64,000 nt of DNA from Solanum dulcamara (lineage: Eukaryota; Streptophyta; Magnoliopsida; Solanales; Solanaceae): assembly GCF_947179165.1 (NCBI RefSeq), contig NC_077245.1:22791740-22855739 (forward strand), given 5' to 3'. A program made the position numbers and the translations under genes. The notes under the pieces are model-generated. The model was given only the letters and a program-made list of their open reading frames with translations, was not told the origin of the DNA and searched no databases. Below are positions 23,496 to 34,410 of this stretch, piece by piece (position 1 is the first letter of the stretch; each line of letters opens with the position of its first letter).

Positions 23496-26400
23496 CTGCG
23501 CAATACATTCAATGATGATTCAAATAAAGTGAATAATTTTAATGGCCAAACTAGTCTATTTATCTCAATATTTTGTAATTTGCCATAAACATTGTTATAC
23601 AAATAAAAGATTAACTGCATGAAATAAACCAAAGGTTCACAGGGTAGAGGATATATTATATATAGCCTATGGCAGCTTCAACTCTTTATGGAGAACATAC
23701 AGTTCGTACAAGGCTTACCACAACTACCCCTATTCAAGATTTTCCATAGTTTTTTTGTTCTTTTTTCCTGTTCTCTAGTTTTACAAGACACAACTAGTCT
23801 TGACCGCTGGAACCAAATAATTGAAAGACAAATTACCAGTTTGATGAAATTCTAAAATAACTCAACACATGCTTAAAAATTGGAGATATATATATTGCAA
23901 ACAATGCATTAACCGTTCAACAAATATCTCAGGTTAAAAACTTCTGAACAAATTACAATAATTCTCATAAGAAACAAATCCCTGGTGTTGAGCTTAATTT
24001 TTCAGTTGTAACTTCCTCAAAAGCAACTTGTAATAGTAAACATTCATCAACCCTAACAATTGTAAAGTAAAATTTCCAGAATATCATTAATACTTAGTTC
24101 TCTACATCCACTTTAAGTTTTATTAAGTACGTAGTGATAAGTTAAAGTTGTTAATGACAAGTTAATTGTCACCTAAGGCACTCTGATAAGTAAACTTCTG
24201 AAAATATTCAACTGCTTGAGATTTTTGGTAGAGGAAAGAGAGCATTCACCTAGCACAATTTTGTAATCACAGCCACTCTAAATATCTCATAGCACTGAAA
24301 AGGATAGTTTTTTCCTTATCCTTTAAGGTATAATGCACCAGAAGTTTTAGACCACTACATATCTGTTTAATCAACAGAGAAGACCACCATGATCAAAAGA
24401 GAAACCAGCATTCTGTATATGGACTTAAGACCATCTCCAACTCAAGGAATTTTATTTTCTTCTCTAAATTCCTTGAGTTTGATATATCTATCTAGCTTTT
24501 CGCCGTCTTGTTGTTTGGATGTAGCTGACTCTGACAACATCTCACCAAGTCTTTTATTTCCTGCTTCGAAAAGTTTCATAGCTGATGAACGACCTTCATC
24601 TTTTTTTCTCTTCATTTTTGATTTCTTCACGCCAATAGGTCGTTCTGATGAAGTGTAATCACCTGCAAAATCCTCATTCAAATCAAGTGAAAATGATGAT
24701 ACGATAGGTGATTCAGGAGTAGGAGCCTCAGACTCCGATGATTGCAAAGAAGAACCTTGTCCTCGAACTCTTTTCTTTCCGATATCGATATTCTTAAGCT
24801 TTTCAAAATCTTTCATCAAATTCCATACATGATCAAACTTAAAACCCTTTTTAAAAGTTGGTTCTTGCATAAGTAGCGTTTTTGCTTGATTATTCTGCAA
24901 AAATATGAACCAAAATTGTATAATAAGTAAATATATTATAAGTAGTTACAAAATAATCACTCACAATATCTATATCTGAAGCACCCCTGGGATGCATATT
25001 TTCAATTTGTCTAATACATCCACTTAATTTTCTTACCGCCCTCTCAATTAGGGCTATCCGACACTGCAACGATTTTTTGTTGCGATATGTTCATGATTCT
25101 TCTTCCTTTGAATTATCGTAGTTTTCTTCAATTCAACCCCAAAATTGATCATACGATTGAAGACACCAGTGACTGGGTCTTGCGAGATGTCTGCATAAAT
25201 TTGACATAATAGTCTATCCTTATTGACAGAGTAACCACAAGACCGAGACATTATATCAATTAATTTGATGAAATGTGAATATATTATTTTGTCTCTGTGA
25301 CAAGAATAGAAGTCAAAATATATTATATAGAGATATTTATAGGATAGAATGCAATTTTAATTTTTACCATTGGATGGATTTCACCATATTTTTCACTGTA
25401 GGATGAGATTCTCATCTTTATCTCAAAGTTATTTTTAGATCCTATTCTATTAATATCTATATGTAATTTTTTTTATCTAAAAATAACTTTAGATAAAGAT
25501 GAGAATCTCATCCTACAGTGAAAAATATGGTGAAATTCATCCAATGGTAAAAAATAAAATTGCATTCTATCCTATAAATATCTCGATATAATATATTTTG
25601 ACTTCTATTCTTGTCACAGACAAAATAGTATATTCACATTTCATCAAATTAATTGAAAAAATGTCTCGCTCTTGTGGTTACTCTGTCAATGAGGATAGAC
25701 TATTATGTCAAATTTATGTAGACATCTCTCAAGACCCAGTCACTGGTATCTTCCAATCCTATGATCAATTTTGGGGTCGAATTGAAGAAAACTATAATAA
25801 TTCAAAGGAAGAATCATGAACATATCGCAACAAAAAATTGTTGCTGTGTCGAATAGCCCTAATTGAGAGGGAGGTAAGAAAATTAAGTGGATGTATTAGA
25901 CAAATTGAAAATATGCATCCCAGATTCGGATATAGATATTGTGAGTGATTATTTTGTAACTACTTATAATATATTTATATATACTTACTTATTATACAAT
26001 TTTGGTTCATATTTTTGCAAATTAATCAAGCAAAAACGCTACTTATGCAAGAACCAACTTTTAAAAAGGGTTTTAAGTTTGATCATGTATGGAATTTGAT
26101 GAAAGATTTTGAAAAGTTTAAGGATATTGATATTGGAAAGAAAAGAGTTCGAGGACAAGGCTCTTCTTTGCAATCATCGGAGTCTGAGGCTCCTACTCCT
26201 GAATCATTTATAGTATCATATCCTAACTTATCATCATTTTCATTTGATTTAAATGAGGATTTTGCAAGTGATTACACTTCATCAGAACGGCCTACTGGCG
26301 TGAAGAAATCAAAAATGAAGAGAAAAAAAGATGAAGGTCTTTCATCAGCTATGAAACTTTTCGAAGCAGGAAATAAACGACTTGGTGAGATGTTGTCAGA

Positions 26401-29400
26401 GTCAGCTACATCCAAACAACAAGACAACGAAAGGCTAGATAGATATATCAAACTCAAGGAATTTAGAGAAGAAAATAAAATTTTAAGGACAGATTTAGAA
26501 GCTATTAGTGATCCAAATGTTCGTGAATACATGCACCAAGAACAACTACGAATAATAGAAAAAAAGAAATCAACAAACACAACCGGAATCACAACCACAA
26601 CAATTCTCTAGATCATACATTAATTTTTTTCCGAATATTGATAATTATGGAAACAACCTACCGGATTACTAAATTATTGTTGTGATTTTTCAAATAATTA
26701 TGTTATGTATTGTATTGTTATGTTGCATTTAAATTATTATGTTATGTATTTTATTTATAAATTAGAATTTGCATCTTTTCATTTAAATTTTGTGCATTCT
26801 TCATACAACAACAACATACCTAGCGAAATTCCACAAGTGGGGTCTGGCGAAGGTAGGATGTATGCAGACCTTACCACTGTCTTATGAAAATAGAGAGGAT
26901 GTTTCTGAAAATTAATAAAAATTCCAGATTATATCACTTCAATATTTGACGAAAATTAAAAATAATATATTTGAAATATTTGTATTTGAGATATTTGTGT
27001 TTGATTTGCCAGAAGAAGGAATACTGGTATATGTGTTTCATTTGCAAGAAACACTTTTTGTCCAATGATATTTCTAAGTTTTTCACGATACAAAATGGTA
27101 CAATTTTGAAAACATCAAGTTAGTAATTTTGATGTTTAATTTTTCACAATGTTATATCATGGTCGGCATATCCAATCATATCGAATAATATATTTGAAAT
27201 ATTTGACGACAACAACAACAACCCAGTGGAGTCCCACACCGTGGGGTCTGGGGAGGGTAAAGTGTACGCAGACCTTACTCCAACCGAGGTAGGACGGTTG
27301 TTTCCGAGAGACCCTCGACTCAAAAAAGCATAAAAAGAAGTCAGATAAGGCTAACAAATTCGAAGTGATTTGAAAAGCAAATAACGAAAGCTTTACGGAT
27401 AAAATAGAATAATCTGAGTATAGAAGTACCGAAAGTAATAGATAATAACAGAAATCAGAGCAGAAGAAATCATAATGTGCTAGAGCACCTATTAATAAGG
27501 AAGAATAATAAGGTTATGTACTAGCCTTCTACCCTAATGTGGGTCCTCCACACTCTCCTATCTAAGGTCATGTCCTCGGTAAGCTGTAACTGCGTCATGT
27601 CCTGTCTAATCACCTCCCTCCAATATTTCTTCGGCCTACCCCTACCTCTTCTGAAACCATCCATGGCCAACCTCTCACACCTCCCTACTCGGGCATCTGT
27701 GTCTCTCCTCTTCACATGCCCAAACTATCTCAGTCGCGTTTTCCGCATCTTGTCTTCCACCGAGGCCACTCCCACCTTATCCCGAATAGCTTCATTTCTA
27801 ATCTTATCGCTCCTTGTGTGCCCACACATCCATCTCAACATTCTTATCTCGGTAACTTTCATCTTTTGAATGTGTGAGATCTTAACTGGCCAACACTCCG
27901 CCCCATACAACATAGCCGGTCTAACCACCACTTTGTAGAATATTCCCTTAAGTTGTGGTGACACCTTCTTGTCACATAGCACTCCGGAAGCAAGCCTCCA
28001 TTTCATCCACCCTGCCCCAATACGATGTATGACATCATCGTCAATCTCCCCGCTGCCTTGTATAATAGACTCAAGATACTTGAAACTACTTTTCTTTTGG
28101 ATGGCCTGGGCACCAAGCCTAATATATTTGAAATATTTGACGAAAATTTAAAAAATTAAAAATATTATTAATCCAGAATGATAGTAATACATATTAAATA
28201 GTATATTTTTTTAAATGATGTATCACATTAAAAAAGAATTACGAATATTAGAGATTTAATTAATGTCATTATATGATTTATAATATCTTAATTACAAATA
28301 TTGTATAATAGAAAATAGAAAGGTAATATAATAATGAAAAAGTATTTAAAAAGTGAAATAGAGGTGTTTTGGAGTGCCCATTCTCTATTTTACTCTCCAA
28401 ATATAGAGAATAGAGAGAAAATAGAGGTGGGTTGGAGATGGTGTTACAATTATCTATAATACTAAATAGACTCTGACAAGCACCAAATTTCATGTAGTGT
28501 AACAACAAAACTAAGCGTTAATGTCCACTAGTTGGCATTATTAGACATCCGTGAACAACTTTCTTCCATGTGATTTAAATTTACCTTGTCCTCTTCTAGA
28601 TCCTTAAATCATCACAACGCCAAATCTATTGACAGGTGCATTTGCAAAAGAACATATGATTGAACCATCTCAGGCAACCTTATCATGTTTTATCCTCTAC
28701 ATGTGCTACTCTTAACATCTCCATTCCCATAATAATTGTTGAATGCTTAGTTTGACATAGTACAATTTAGCATAACATGTACAATTTAAAATATTTGAAT
28801 ATATTTTAAACAACATTAAAATTATCTTTACTATTATGAGAGTGTTGTCATTTTAGTATTTTGAATTAAAGTATTACTAATACTCGCATTCTCATTCCAC
28901 ATCCTATCCCGCACAAATAATACTTATACATGTATTACTTAAAGGCATAATACATACATGTGCTTTTAAATTTGGCTTCAACTAGCATCTATGCCTTCCA
29001 ACTTTGGGTGTGCACAAATAGGCACTGAAACTTGTATAAAGTTGAACAGGTAGACATACGCCAACATGGCTAATACACCTAGGACGAGAATTTTCATGTA
29101 GGACGTCATGTAGGATACATGTGTCTACTTATTCAACTTTATATAAGTTTAAGTATCTACTTGTGCACACCAAAAGTTGGAGGGCATAAATGCCAGTTGA
29201 GGCCAAGTGGGCACGTTTATGTATTATGCCTTATTTATTAGAAATACTAAAAGGAGAGACCAAATATTGTATAACAAGAAAAGAGAGTTATCACTTGCTT
29301 AAGTGGAAAGCCTTAATCACTAGCAAAAAGCAAGGCGGACTGGGCATTAAATCTTTCTCAAGATGGGGCAGCTGAATAACTCCAAGTTCATGGATCTTGC

Positions 29401-32400
29401 CTAGTCCTCTCTTGGAAAAGAAAAGGTGCCCGACTAATAGTATCAAAACTTCTCTTCACTTTCTGATTTCGAGGGAACTTTAGTCCATGAGTAACAATAT
29501 TTAATCAAAAGTTAAAATATAAAATTACTGATTGCACAGGCACACAAACTCTCAGTACACAGATATAGCTTATATCACAGCTTATAAAGAGATGAAGAAA
29601 ATGTAGTATAAAGATACTTGGGGAGTCTCTGCAATGAATGATACAAACTAGCATGCTTAAATGCAGATGTATTTTTCTTTATTCTTTAAAACCACATGAA
29701 AATTTTAGATATTAATCAAAATACAAGCTACAAGATTTATGAGAGATGCTTTACCCAATTGGTTTCAATCGCCTGTAATATTCAATGACTGTAAAGCTAT
29801 ACTTGCTTCTTCTATTTCAGATCTCTATCAATGATAGGAAGATCCAATTTAATGGCATCTCATGTTCTTCCATCATGACACCACTCCATTATTCTCTTCC
29901 CTTATAAAAGTAGGATTTGGAATTTCTAATTCTATATGTGACCACAGAGGAGAATCAATTAAATAGCAACCAGATCTTACCATGTAGCCTCTGTAGCAGC
30001 TGAAGTTCACAACTCCATACAAGTTGCAACAAAAGCACGAGAGTTAGCACTGGTGTGACATTACTGGATTAATAGCAAACAGGCTGAGATTTGAATACAG
30101 ATGTTACGGATGCTATGCAATAGGAAGAGACCGAACAACATGAAAGGCAAGTTCTAGAAAATGGTTGTAAGACCAATGTTACATGGGAGTAGATGTTGGA
30201 CCTCAAAGACCTAACATATCCACAAGATGAGTGTTGTCGCTGAAGATGGTTTATTTACCATATTTTATGCAGATTCCCAAATGCTCTTATCCATTGGTGT
30301 AACCCTATTCTCTATGATGATTGAAGGTGCTAAGAGAAGACAAGGTAGACTTAACATCATATGCAGGAATTGTCTCAAATGACCTACAATCACTTGGAAC
30401 TTAATGTGGACTTAGCTAAGAAATAAAACACATTGGAGCAAAATCCTTATTGGCGATACCACTTAGTTAACAGGTTTCTTTTTCCTTGTTACACTTACAT
30501 TTGAGTTTAGTCTCACTAGAGAGTAGAGACTAAAGGAAATCTCTAGTTCTAGAAACCCCTATTTTGTCTCCAAAGACAAATAATTCAATTTTTCTAACAA
30601 CGAAAATCATTTAATATTGGAATGAAGTGGGCTTGAACATAGAGAAAAGAATATAGCGGAATCCTATTACTGACCTCTATTATTTTAGAACTGAGGCATG
30701 GTTGACCAATTGATTCTTTTTATAATCACGAAAACCTTGAGGGCTAGTGGCGCACGGTTTGAAACTAGGTGGGGATAATGGTTAATTGATTGATTTTATA
30801 GTAGTTGAATCTGAGTCAGGTTATATCTGCTACAGAGTTTACATTCTTCTGCCTATAATGTCAAAGGAAGCAAACCCTTTGGAGGGATCTTGGAACTGGA
30901 GTTTTGTAAAACCAGCTGTTGCTCGCACTAGGCTTGAGTCAGGTTATATCTTTTTGAAGATCGACTGAAACATGAATTAAATCAAGCAGTTTTGAGACTT
31001 CCAATGCCATCTTTAAAATATTTTCCAGCTGGCTTTTAAGTATCAGCTTTATGCTGAGGGGAATAGTCTGCCGTTTTGGCCAACTCACCAAGCAAGCTTC
31101 AGTAATTTATATTAGTTAAGGAGATGGTAACCTAGGATTCGGGAAAAGATTAACAATTATCAGAACCTGTCTGATGTGTGAAGATGAATGAGGGCAAGGA
31201 CTTTTTGGATCTAATTTTCTATTTTGGGGGTTATGATGATATTTACTCTTGGGATTTTGAAATACGGGGCTGAGTGTCATAGAGATATGCCACGATAGCC
31301 CAGACCCCTGGGTACTGGATAAAGTTCAGGTTCATTGATCATTGTACTTCTCAACATCTAAGAATGCTAGCTCCTTCAGTACAATTAACAATCAGCACCA
31401 AGTGTTCATCCAGAAATGATATGAGCTGGTACCAAGCAAGTACTCAATCATCTCATCTACTATAAAAGGAATAACTCATAAAGGTTTTGGCCTTGCACTG
31501 TTTCCTTCATAGACAGCAGAAAAATCAACCTAAGGGTGAAATCCTTGTATTTGAAGCAACCTTCTTGGAGTGCCACAACAAGTCTTGTTTTCTTAAATTT
31601 GTCAGATTTTGAATTTCAAAGCAACCTATTATTAAAAAAAACTGTAACTGCTAAATTATTTCATTTTCCCAGCAGTAAATGTACTTGGGGATTTATAGAT
31701 AAACAGAACTGTAGTACATTACACGCATTTGGGATTGAATCCCCTCCAGTACTAAATGCTTCAGTGTTCTTCAATAGTCTGTTGGATTAACGCCACGTAG
31801 ACTACTTATATTCATGGTCTGGATGCATTTGTCTTTTATGGGAAGTAGAAGAGAAATATTATTAGTCTAAATCCTAACAGCCAACCAGCTACCTTCATCC
31901 ACCTCCACCACCAAATTGTCGGAAACCGCCATCCAATGGCCTTCACTGACTCCCATACACACCTATCTCTTGTATCTCTCTGCAGTCTTATCATCCTTGT
32001 TCAAGCAAGACTCAACGTTTACTCACCAAATCACAACATTCTTTTGTTTGTCGAAAAAGTCATAGGCATCCCTTGTGAAGTTAACGCTCTTGAGAACCAA
32101 TGCAACTCCGTTGGAATAACATGTGAATGACGACTCAAATAATTTAAGTAGTTGTTGTTTGCTAGATAACCATCTATTAAAAATTTCTATATTATCTTGA
32201 TTGTTTATTGTTGGTTAAGTCAAATAATGGGTTTAGTTTTACTGGTTAGATGGAATAAGTCGAACGACTGTAATTTTAGAGAACACATGAAAGCTATTGG
32301 AAAGATTTTGGTGCTTCCATTGTCCAAGCCATCACTTTCCATGGGCAGAGCTCTTCCAAAAGTTCTTACATTCTGAATCTCTGCAGAAAAGTTCCCCTCT

Positions 32401-33277
32401 TTCTTTTCTAATTTTCATATCAGACCATGAATACTTCAAGTAACAACGTGACGTTAATCAAACCTACTATTTGAAAAATACTGAATCATTTCATAAGGGA
32501 TATGATCCAGCACCACACTTATTTGTGTGGTAGTTCGCCAGTACATAACGGAAATAGTATTTTCCGTGGAGGGTTGATTGGTTTTAAGAGATTGAAAGAA
32601 GAGGAAGAAAAAGGGTGTTTTCCAATCCTTTTCCTTCACCTTCTCCTACCGCCCTACTAATAGACTCCCAAGTTTTCTTGGGAAACAACATTAAAAATAG
32701 TACAATGTGTTGCACTCAAAAGCTGATAAAAATTACCACAACTGTTATGTCCAAAGGTTATCATAAACGTCAAAACAGTAGCACAAGCAGCATACAACAA
32801 TGAACTGCTAATCTAACCTCAGTGCCATCAGGACGCACTCTAGCCAACACAGGTATTTCATATTGGTAAGCCTTCTCCCAATCAGGATTGCTAGTTATAT
32901 CTCTAACCTGCATAAAATCAAACTTCAAAAAACTATTGCATAAAGTCCATATACACCCCTCCGTCCCATTTTGTTTTGGAAGTCCTATGGTTTTCTCTTA
33001 ATGGTTTGAGAGGCAGAACCTGTAATTGAATGTCGTGTAAAGACTGGAGACTGGAAAAAGAGAAAGCAGCATTGAGTTTTTCTTTGAGGCCATCACACAA
33101 ACAGCAACCAGGCTTCGAATAGAGTATTAGCTTTCTTGATGTTGAAGAAGATGATGATGAAAAAGCCAAAGGGCTAAAGACCCATTTGCTTTTTTGGTAA
33201 TTGAGGATATTTACTCCTAGTGCTTGCTTTAATGGTGGTCTCACAGCAGTAAATCCGATTGCAAGTCCAGCTGCCAT
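23418..33277 (-). CDS. Glutaredoxin-like protein (DUF836/PF05768 family), three exons
   Basis: Three minus-strand exons join in phase 0 into 141 residues: 33277-33020 (86 aa), 32907-32818 (30 aa) and 23495-23418 (25 aa plus TGA). All four splice borders are GT/AG. The protein has a Ser-rich N-terminus (residues 36-47) that may be an organelle transit peptide. Next come [20 protein letters not shown] with a CxxC pair (Cys58, Cys61), the [18 protein letters not shown] strand with the cis-proline (Pro105) of the thioredoxin fold, and the C-terminal [15 protein letters not shown]. This order fits plant relatives of the small glutaredoxin-like C5orf63/YDR286C family, for which a redox role is assumed. 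Intron 1 is 112 bp; intron 2 is 9,322 bp and full of transposons. The start fits a good context (GCAGCAATGGC). Reading frames are intact, so it may be functional. Confidence 0.88.
23496..24424. other. Distal part of intron 2, no recognised element
   Basis: AT-rich intron sequence between exon 3 and the Harbinger-like insertion. Short ORFs (for example 23426-23632 on the minus strand, which overlaps exon 3 out of phase) have no recognisable content. Confidence 0.6.
24442..25251 (-). pseudogene. Left copy of the Myb-like/NAM-associated transposon protein
   Basis: The minus-strand reading starts [20 protein letters not shown] (Myb/trihelix-like DNA-binding start, 25054-25251). It continues through [18 protein letters not shown], an intron with GTGAGT and TTTTTGCAG borders, and the NAM-associated domain at 24442-24900 ([42 protein letters not shown]). 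A frameshift near 25150 disrupts the Myb part (the [11 protein letters not shown] stretch), and the arm ends before the expected C-terminus. The intron acceptor is intact here, unlike in the right copy. Such proteins assist Harbinger transposases in DNA binding; this is family knowledge, not shown here. Confidence 0.7.
24448..26481. repeat. Long inverted repeat: two ~1-kb arms, 34-nt loop
   Basis: The left arm (24448-25440) and right arm (25475-26481) are reverse complements with scattered mismatches and small indels. Examples: AATTTTATTTTCTTCTCTAA at 24448 pairs with the end at 26481, and ATTCTCATCTTTATCT pairs around the centre. The loop is 25441-25474. Both arms carry the Myb-like/NAM-associated gene. 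A transcript across the intron, on either strand, could fold into a near-perfect hairpin of about 1 kb. Confidence 0.9.
25661..26611 (+). pseudogene. Right copy of the Myb-like/NAM-associated transposon protein
   Basis: ATG at 25661 opens [20 protein letters not shown] and [14 protein letters not shown], a trihelix/Myb-like domain, but hits a stop at 25817-25819. After an apparent frame change it continues to [10 protein letters not shown] and an intron donor GTGAGT near 25939. The second exon (about 26021-26611) carries the NAM-associated domain ([54 protein letters not shown]) and a fuller C-terminus than the left copy. The intron acceptor is changed from TTTTTGCAG to TTTTTGCAA. Decayed but less truncated than the left copy. 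Confidence 0.7.
26811..26915 (-). mobile_element. Isolated 3' tail of an RTE LINE
   Basis: On the minus strand: GGTAAGGTCTGCATACATCC, CCAGACCCCACTTGTGGAAT, TTCGCTAGGTATGTTGTTG. These match the LINE 3' end at 21330-21467. The 5' part is missing and no clear target duplication was found. It lies inside the Harbinger-like element. Confidence 0.75.
27210..28119 (-). mobile_element. 5'-truncated RTE LINE with 24-bp target duplication
   Basis: A 24-bp direct repeat (27186-27209 and 28120-28143, core TATATTTGAAATATTTGACG) flanks the insertion. The minus strand encodes the C-terminal part: [53 protein letters not shown] and [19 protein letters not shown]. One break near 27720 splits the frame. The tail ends in (TTG)n. 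Truncation at the 5' end is normal for LINE insertions. Confidence 0.92.
28447..28941. other. Intron 2 sequence, nothing recognised
   Basis: AT-rich, non-coding, between the Harbinger-like element and the MITE. Confidence 0.6.
28942..29232. mobile_element. Palindromic MITE, ~290 bp
   Basis: The ends AAGGCATAATACATA and its complement TATGTATTATGCCTT pair. Further inside, CCAACTTTGGGTGTGCACAA pairs with TTGTGCACACCAAAAGTTGG, and TATAAAGTTGAA pairs with TTCAACTTTATA. The element is a near-complete inverted repeat that can fold on itself. It resembles a MITE common in Solanaceae gene introns. The exact target duplication is ambiguous. Confidence 0.85.
29233..29375 (+). pseudogene. Fragment of an L1-type LINE reverse transcriptase
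   Basis: The reading [20 protein letters not shown] followed by KSFSRWG matches the region after the RT core in plant L1 LINEs (usually a W-x-x-V/L-C-x-x-K-x-x-GGLGI pattern). Only about 40 codons survive. Class inferred from this motif alone. Confidence 0.55.
29376..30129. other. Intron 2 sequence, nothing recognised
   Basis: Non-coding sequence without repeats I can classify. Confidence 0.55.
30130..30450 (+). pseudogene. Old RTE LINE remnant
   Basis: The reading gives [20 protein letters not shown] and [10 protein letters not shown], degraded versions of the LINE C-terminus seen intact at 35165-35275 ([30 protein letters not shown]). Stops interrupt it. This is an older insertion than the other RTE copies. 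Confidence 0.6.
30451..31935. other. Intron 2 sequence, nothing recognised
   Basis: Non-coding. ORFs at 30786-30968 and 31536-31790 show no family features. Confidence 0.5.
31936..32130 (+). CDS. Possible small secreted peptide ORF inside intron 2
   Basis: A 64-codon ORF, opposite in strand to the host gene, starts [20 protein letters not shown] followed by LVQA, which looks like a signal peptide with a cleavage-type VQA. The rest has three Cys near the end ([12 protein letters not shown] and ITCE). I do not recognise a family. It could be a gene fragment or chance. No expression evidence is available from sequence. Confidence 0.25.
   Translation: MAFTDSHTHLSLVSLCSLIILVQARLNVYSPNHNILLFVEKVIGIPCEVNALENQCNSVGITCE
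32131..32817. other. Proximal part of intron 2
   Basis: No recognised element. Short ORFs at 32454-32639 (-) and 32615-32803 (+) have no support. Confidence 0.5.
32818..32907 (-). CDS. Glutaredoxin-like gene, exon 2
   Basis: Thirty codons, [16 protein letters not shown] to ARVRPDGTE, bounded by ATGCAG on the acceptor side and GTTAGA on the donor side. It carries the IPVL cis-proline segment. It has no start codon and is too short to be found as a free ORF. Confidence 0.88.
33020..33277 (-). CDS. Glutaredoxin-like gene, exon 1
   Basis: Encodes residues 1-86, from MAAGLAIGF through the CxxC region to LHDIQLQ. The exon ends CAATTACAG before the donor GTTCTG. Reading through the donor yields a longer, spurious C-terminus to 32933 that lacks family resemblance. 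Confidence 0.88.
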
Positions 33278-34112
33278 TGCTGCTTTGCTTCTCCTCAGTC
33301 CTCCTTACCCAAACGGAAAAAGGTTGTGAATTTCACGGACTCTTTGCCTTTTGCACCCTAAATTTTGACATTCTTTGCAATCAACACCATATCGTCTCCA
33401 ATTTTGGCAATTTGACACAGTTTATGACAGAAAATGATGTAAATCTTGGTCTAAAATGACCCCTTAAATGTACACTTAGCAATTATAGTCTTTGAATTAT
33501 TTTAAAAACTTAGTTTTGAAAATGCTCCATCTATTTATTTTTTAAAAGTACTTGTATTTTTTTAAATGAAAATGCTCAAAAGGGTACAGATTTTATTAAA
33601 ATCTCAAATTATTTATGTCACGGTCTAATTTATCAGATCGTGTGGATAACTATTCAATTCTAATTCGATAAACAAGCCCTTAACATCTATTTTCTTTTTA
33701 TTAGAAAAATCTCGCAAATAATTATTTGCAATTAATAATCACGCAAATAATTTTAAATCATCTTTACTTTCAAAACACTTTCAACATCCCAAGGATCTAG
33801 TTAAGATATATACAAAAGCTATTATACAGAATAACTGACAAGAAAGTAAAAGACACTACTTTTACATGATGAAGAATTATATAGAAGTTGATAATGAATA
33901 TATGTCGTTCGTGTAGTATCAGTACACGACAAGTACTAATAGGCATTATGAATCGACTAGGATTAATTCCATGCAAAATATCATAAAAACAGCAAATAAC
34001 ATATATCATACAACCGTAACTCATATTATCCAATTACATATTACCCTTTTGTCTTAGTCTTTTACATAAGATTAGAATTATATTCTTACGTTCTTAGTTC
34101 AATTATTAGCCA
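33278..34112 (-). promoter_or_regulatory. Upstream region of the glutaredoxin-like gene
   Basis: About 835 bp lie between the start codon and the CACTA element's target duplication. The stretch is AT-rich and non-coding, so it should contain the 5' UTR and core promoter. I could not fix a TATA box or transcription start. Regulatory sequence beyond this point would come from the transposon. Confidence 0.45.
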
Positions 34113-34130
34113 TGTCACCATTAGAAATTG

Positions 34131-34360
34131 GACCTATGGCAACAACATCTATGACAACGGTTCGAAAACTGTAGCTGTAGATGATCTATGGCAACGATTA
34201 AACCTGTTGCATATGATATATAGTGTTATCAAGATATATTATTAAATAACCGTTGTAGTTGTGTAAAAACTGTTGCCATAGAAAACATAATGCAACGATC
34301 TTACACACCCGTTGCAATAGATTAGTTTTGGCAACGGGTTCATTTCTATTGCTACGGTTA
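34131..34360. repeat. Left subterminal repeats of the first CACTA element
   Basis: Repeated CTATGGCAACGATT, AACCGTTG, CTGTTGCCATAG and CCGTTGCAATAG motifs in both orientations. The same set occurs at 40930-41295 near the right end. Confidence 0.8.
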
Positions 34361-34410
34361 AACAATTTCCCCCTTAATTTTCCTTCTATTTTTACAGTAC
34401 CGCCAAAACA

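Larger units (their letters stand above)
24428..28443. mobile_element. Harbinger-like DNA transposon derivative in intron 2
   Basis: The left end reads AGACCATCTCCAAC and the right end GTTGGAGATGGTG, inverted and nearly identical. TTA, the three-base target typical of PIF/Harbinger, is present on both sides (24425-24427 and 28444-28446). Inside is a protein of the Myb/SANT plus NAM-associated type seen in plant Harbinger ORF1, present twice in opposite orientation. No DDE transposase was found. Near the right end, the CTCTATTTTACTCTCC and TAGAGAGAAAATAGAGG runs form subterminal inverted repeats. Two LINE insertions enlarge the element. The limits depend on a TIR that differs by one base in length. 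Confidence 0.65.

Noticed and set aside
24389..24658. Plus-strand ORF opposite the left Myb-like copy
   Set aside because: It is antisense to the NAM-associated coding sequence. Its mirror appears at 26272-26598, as expected from the inverted repeat.
32933..33277. Single-exon 114-residue version of the glutaredoxin-like protein
   Set aside because: After residue 86 it reads through a GT donor into intron. Exons 2 and 3 restore the conserved family C-terminus.
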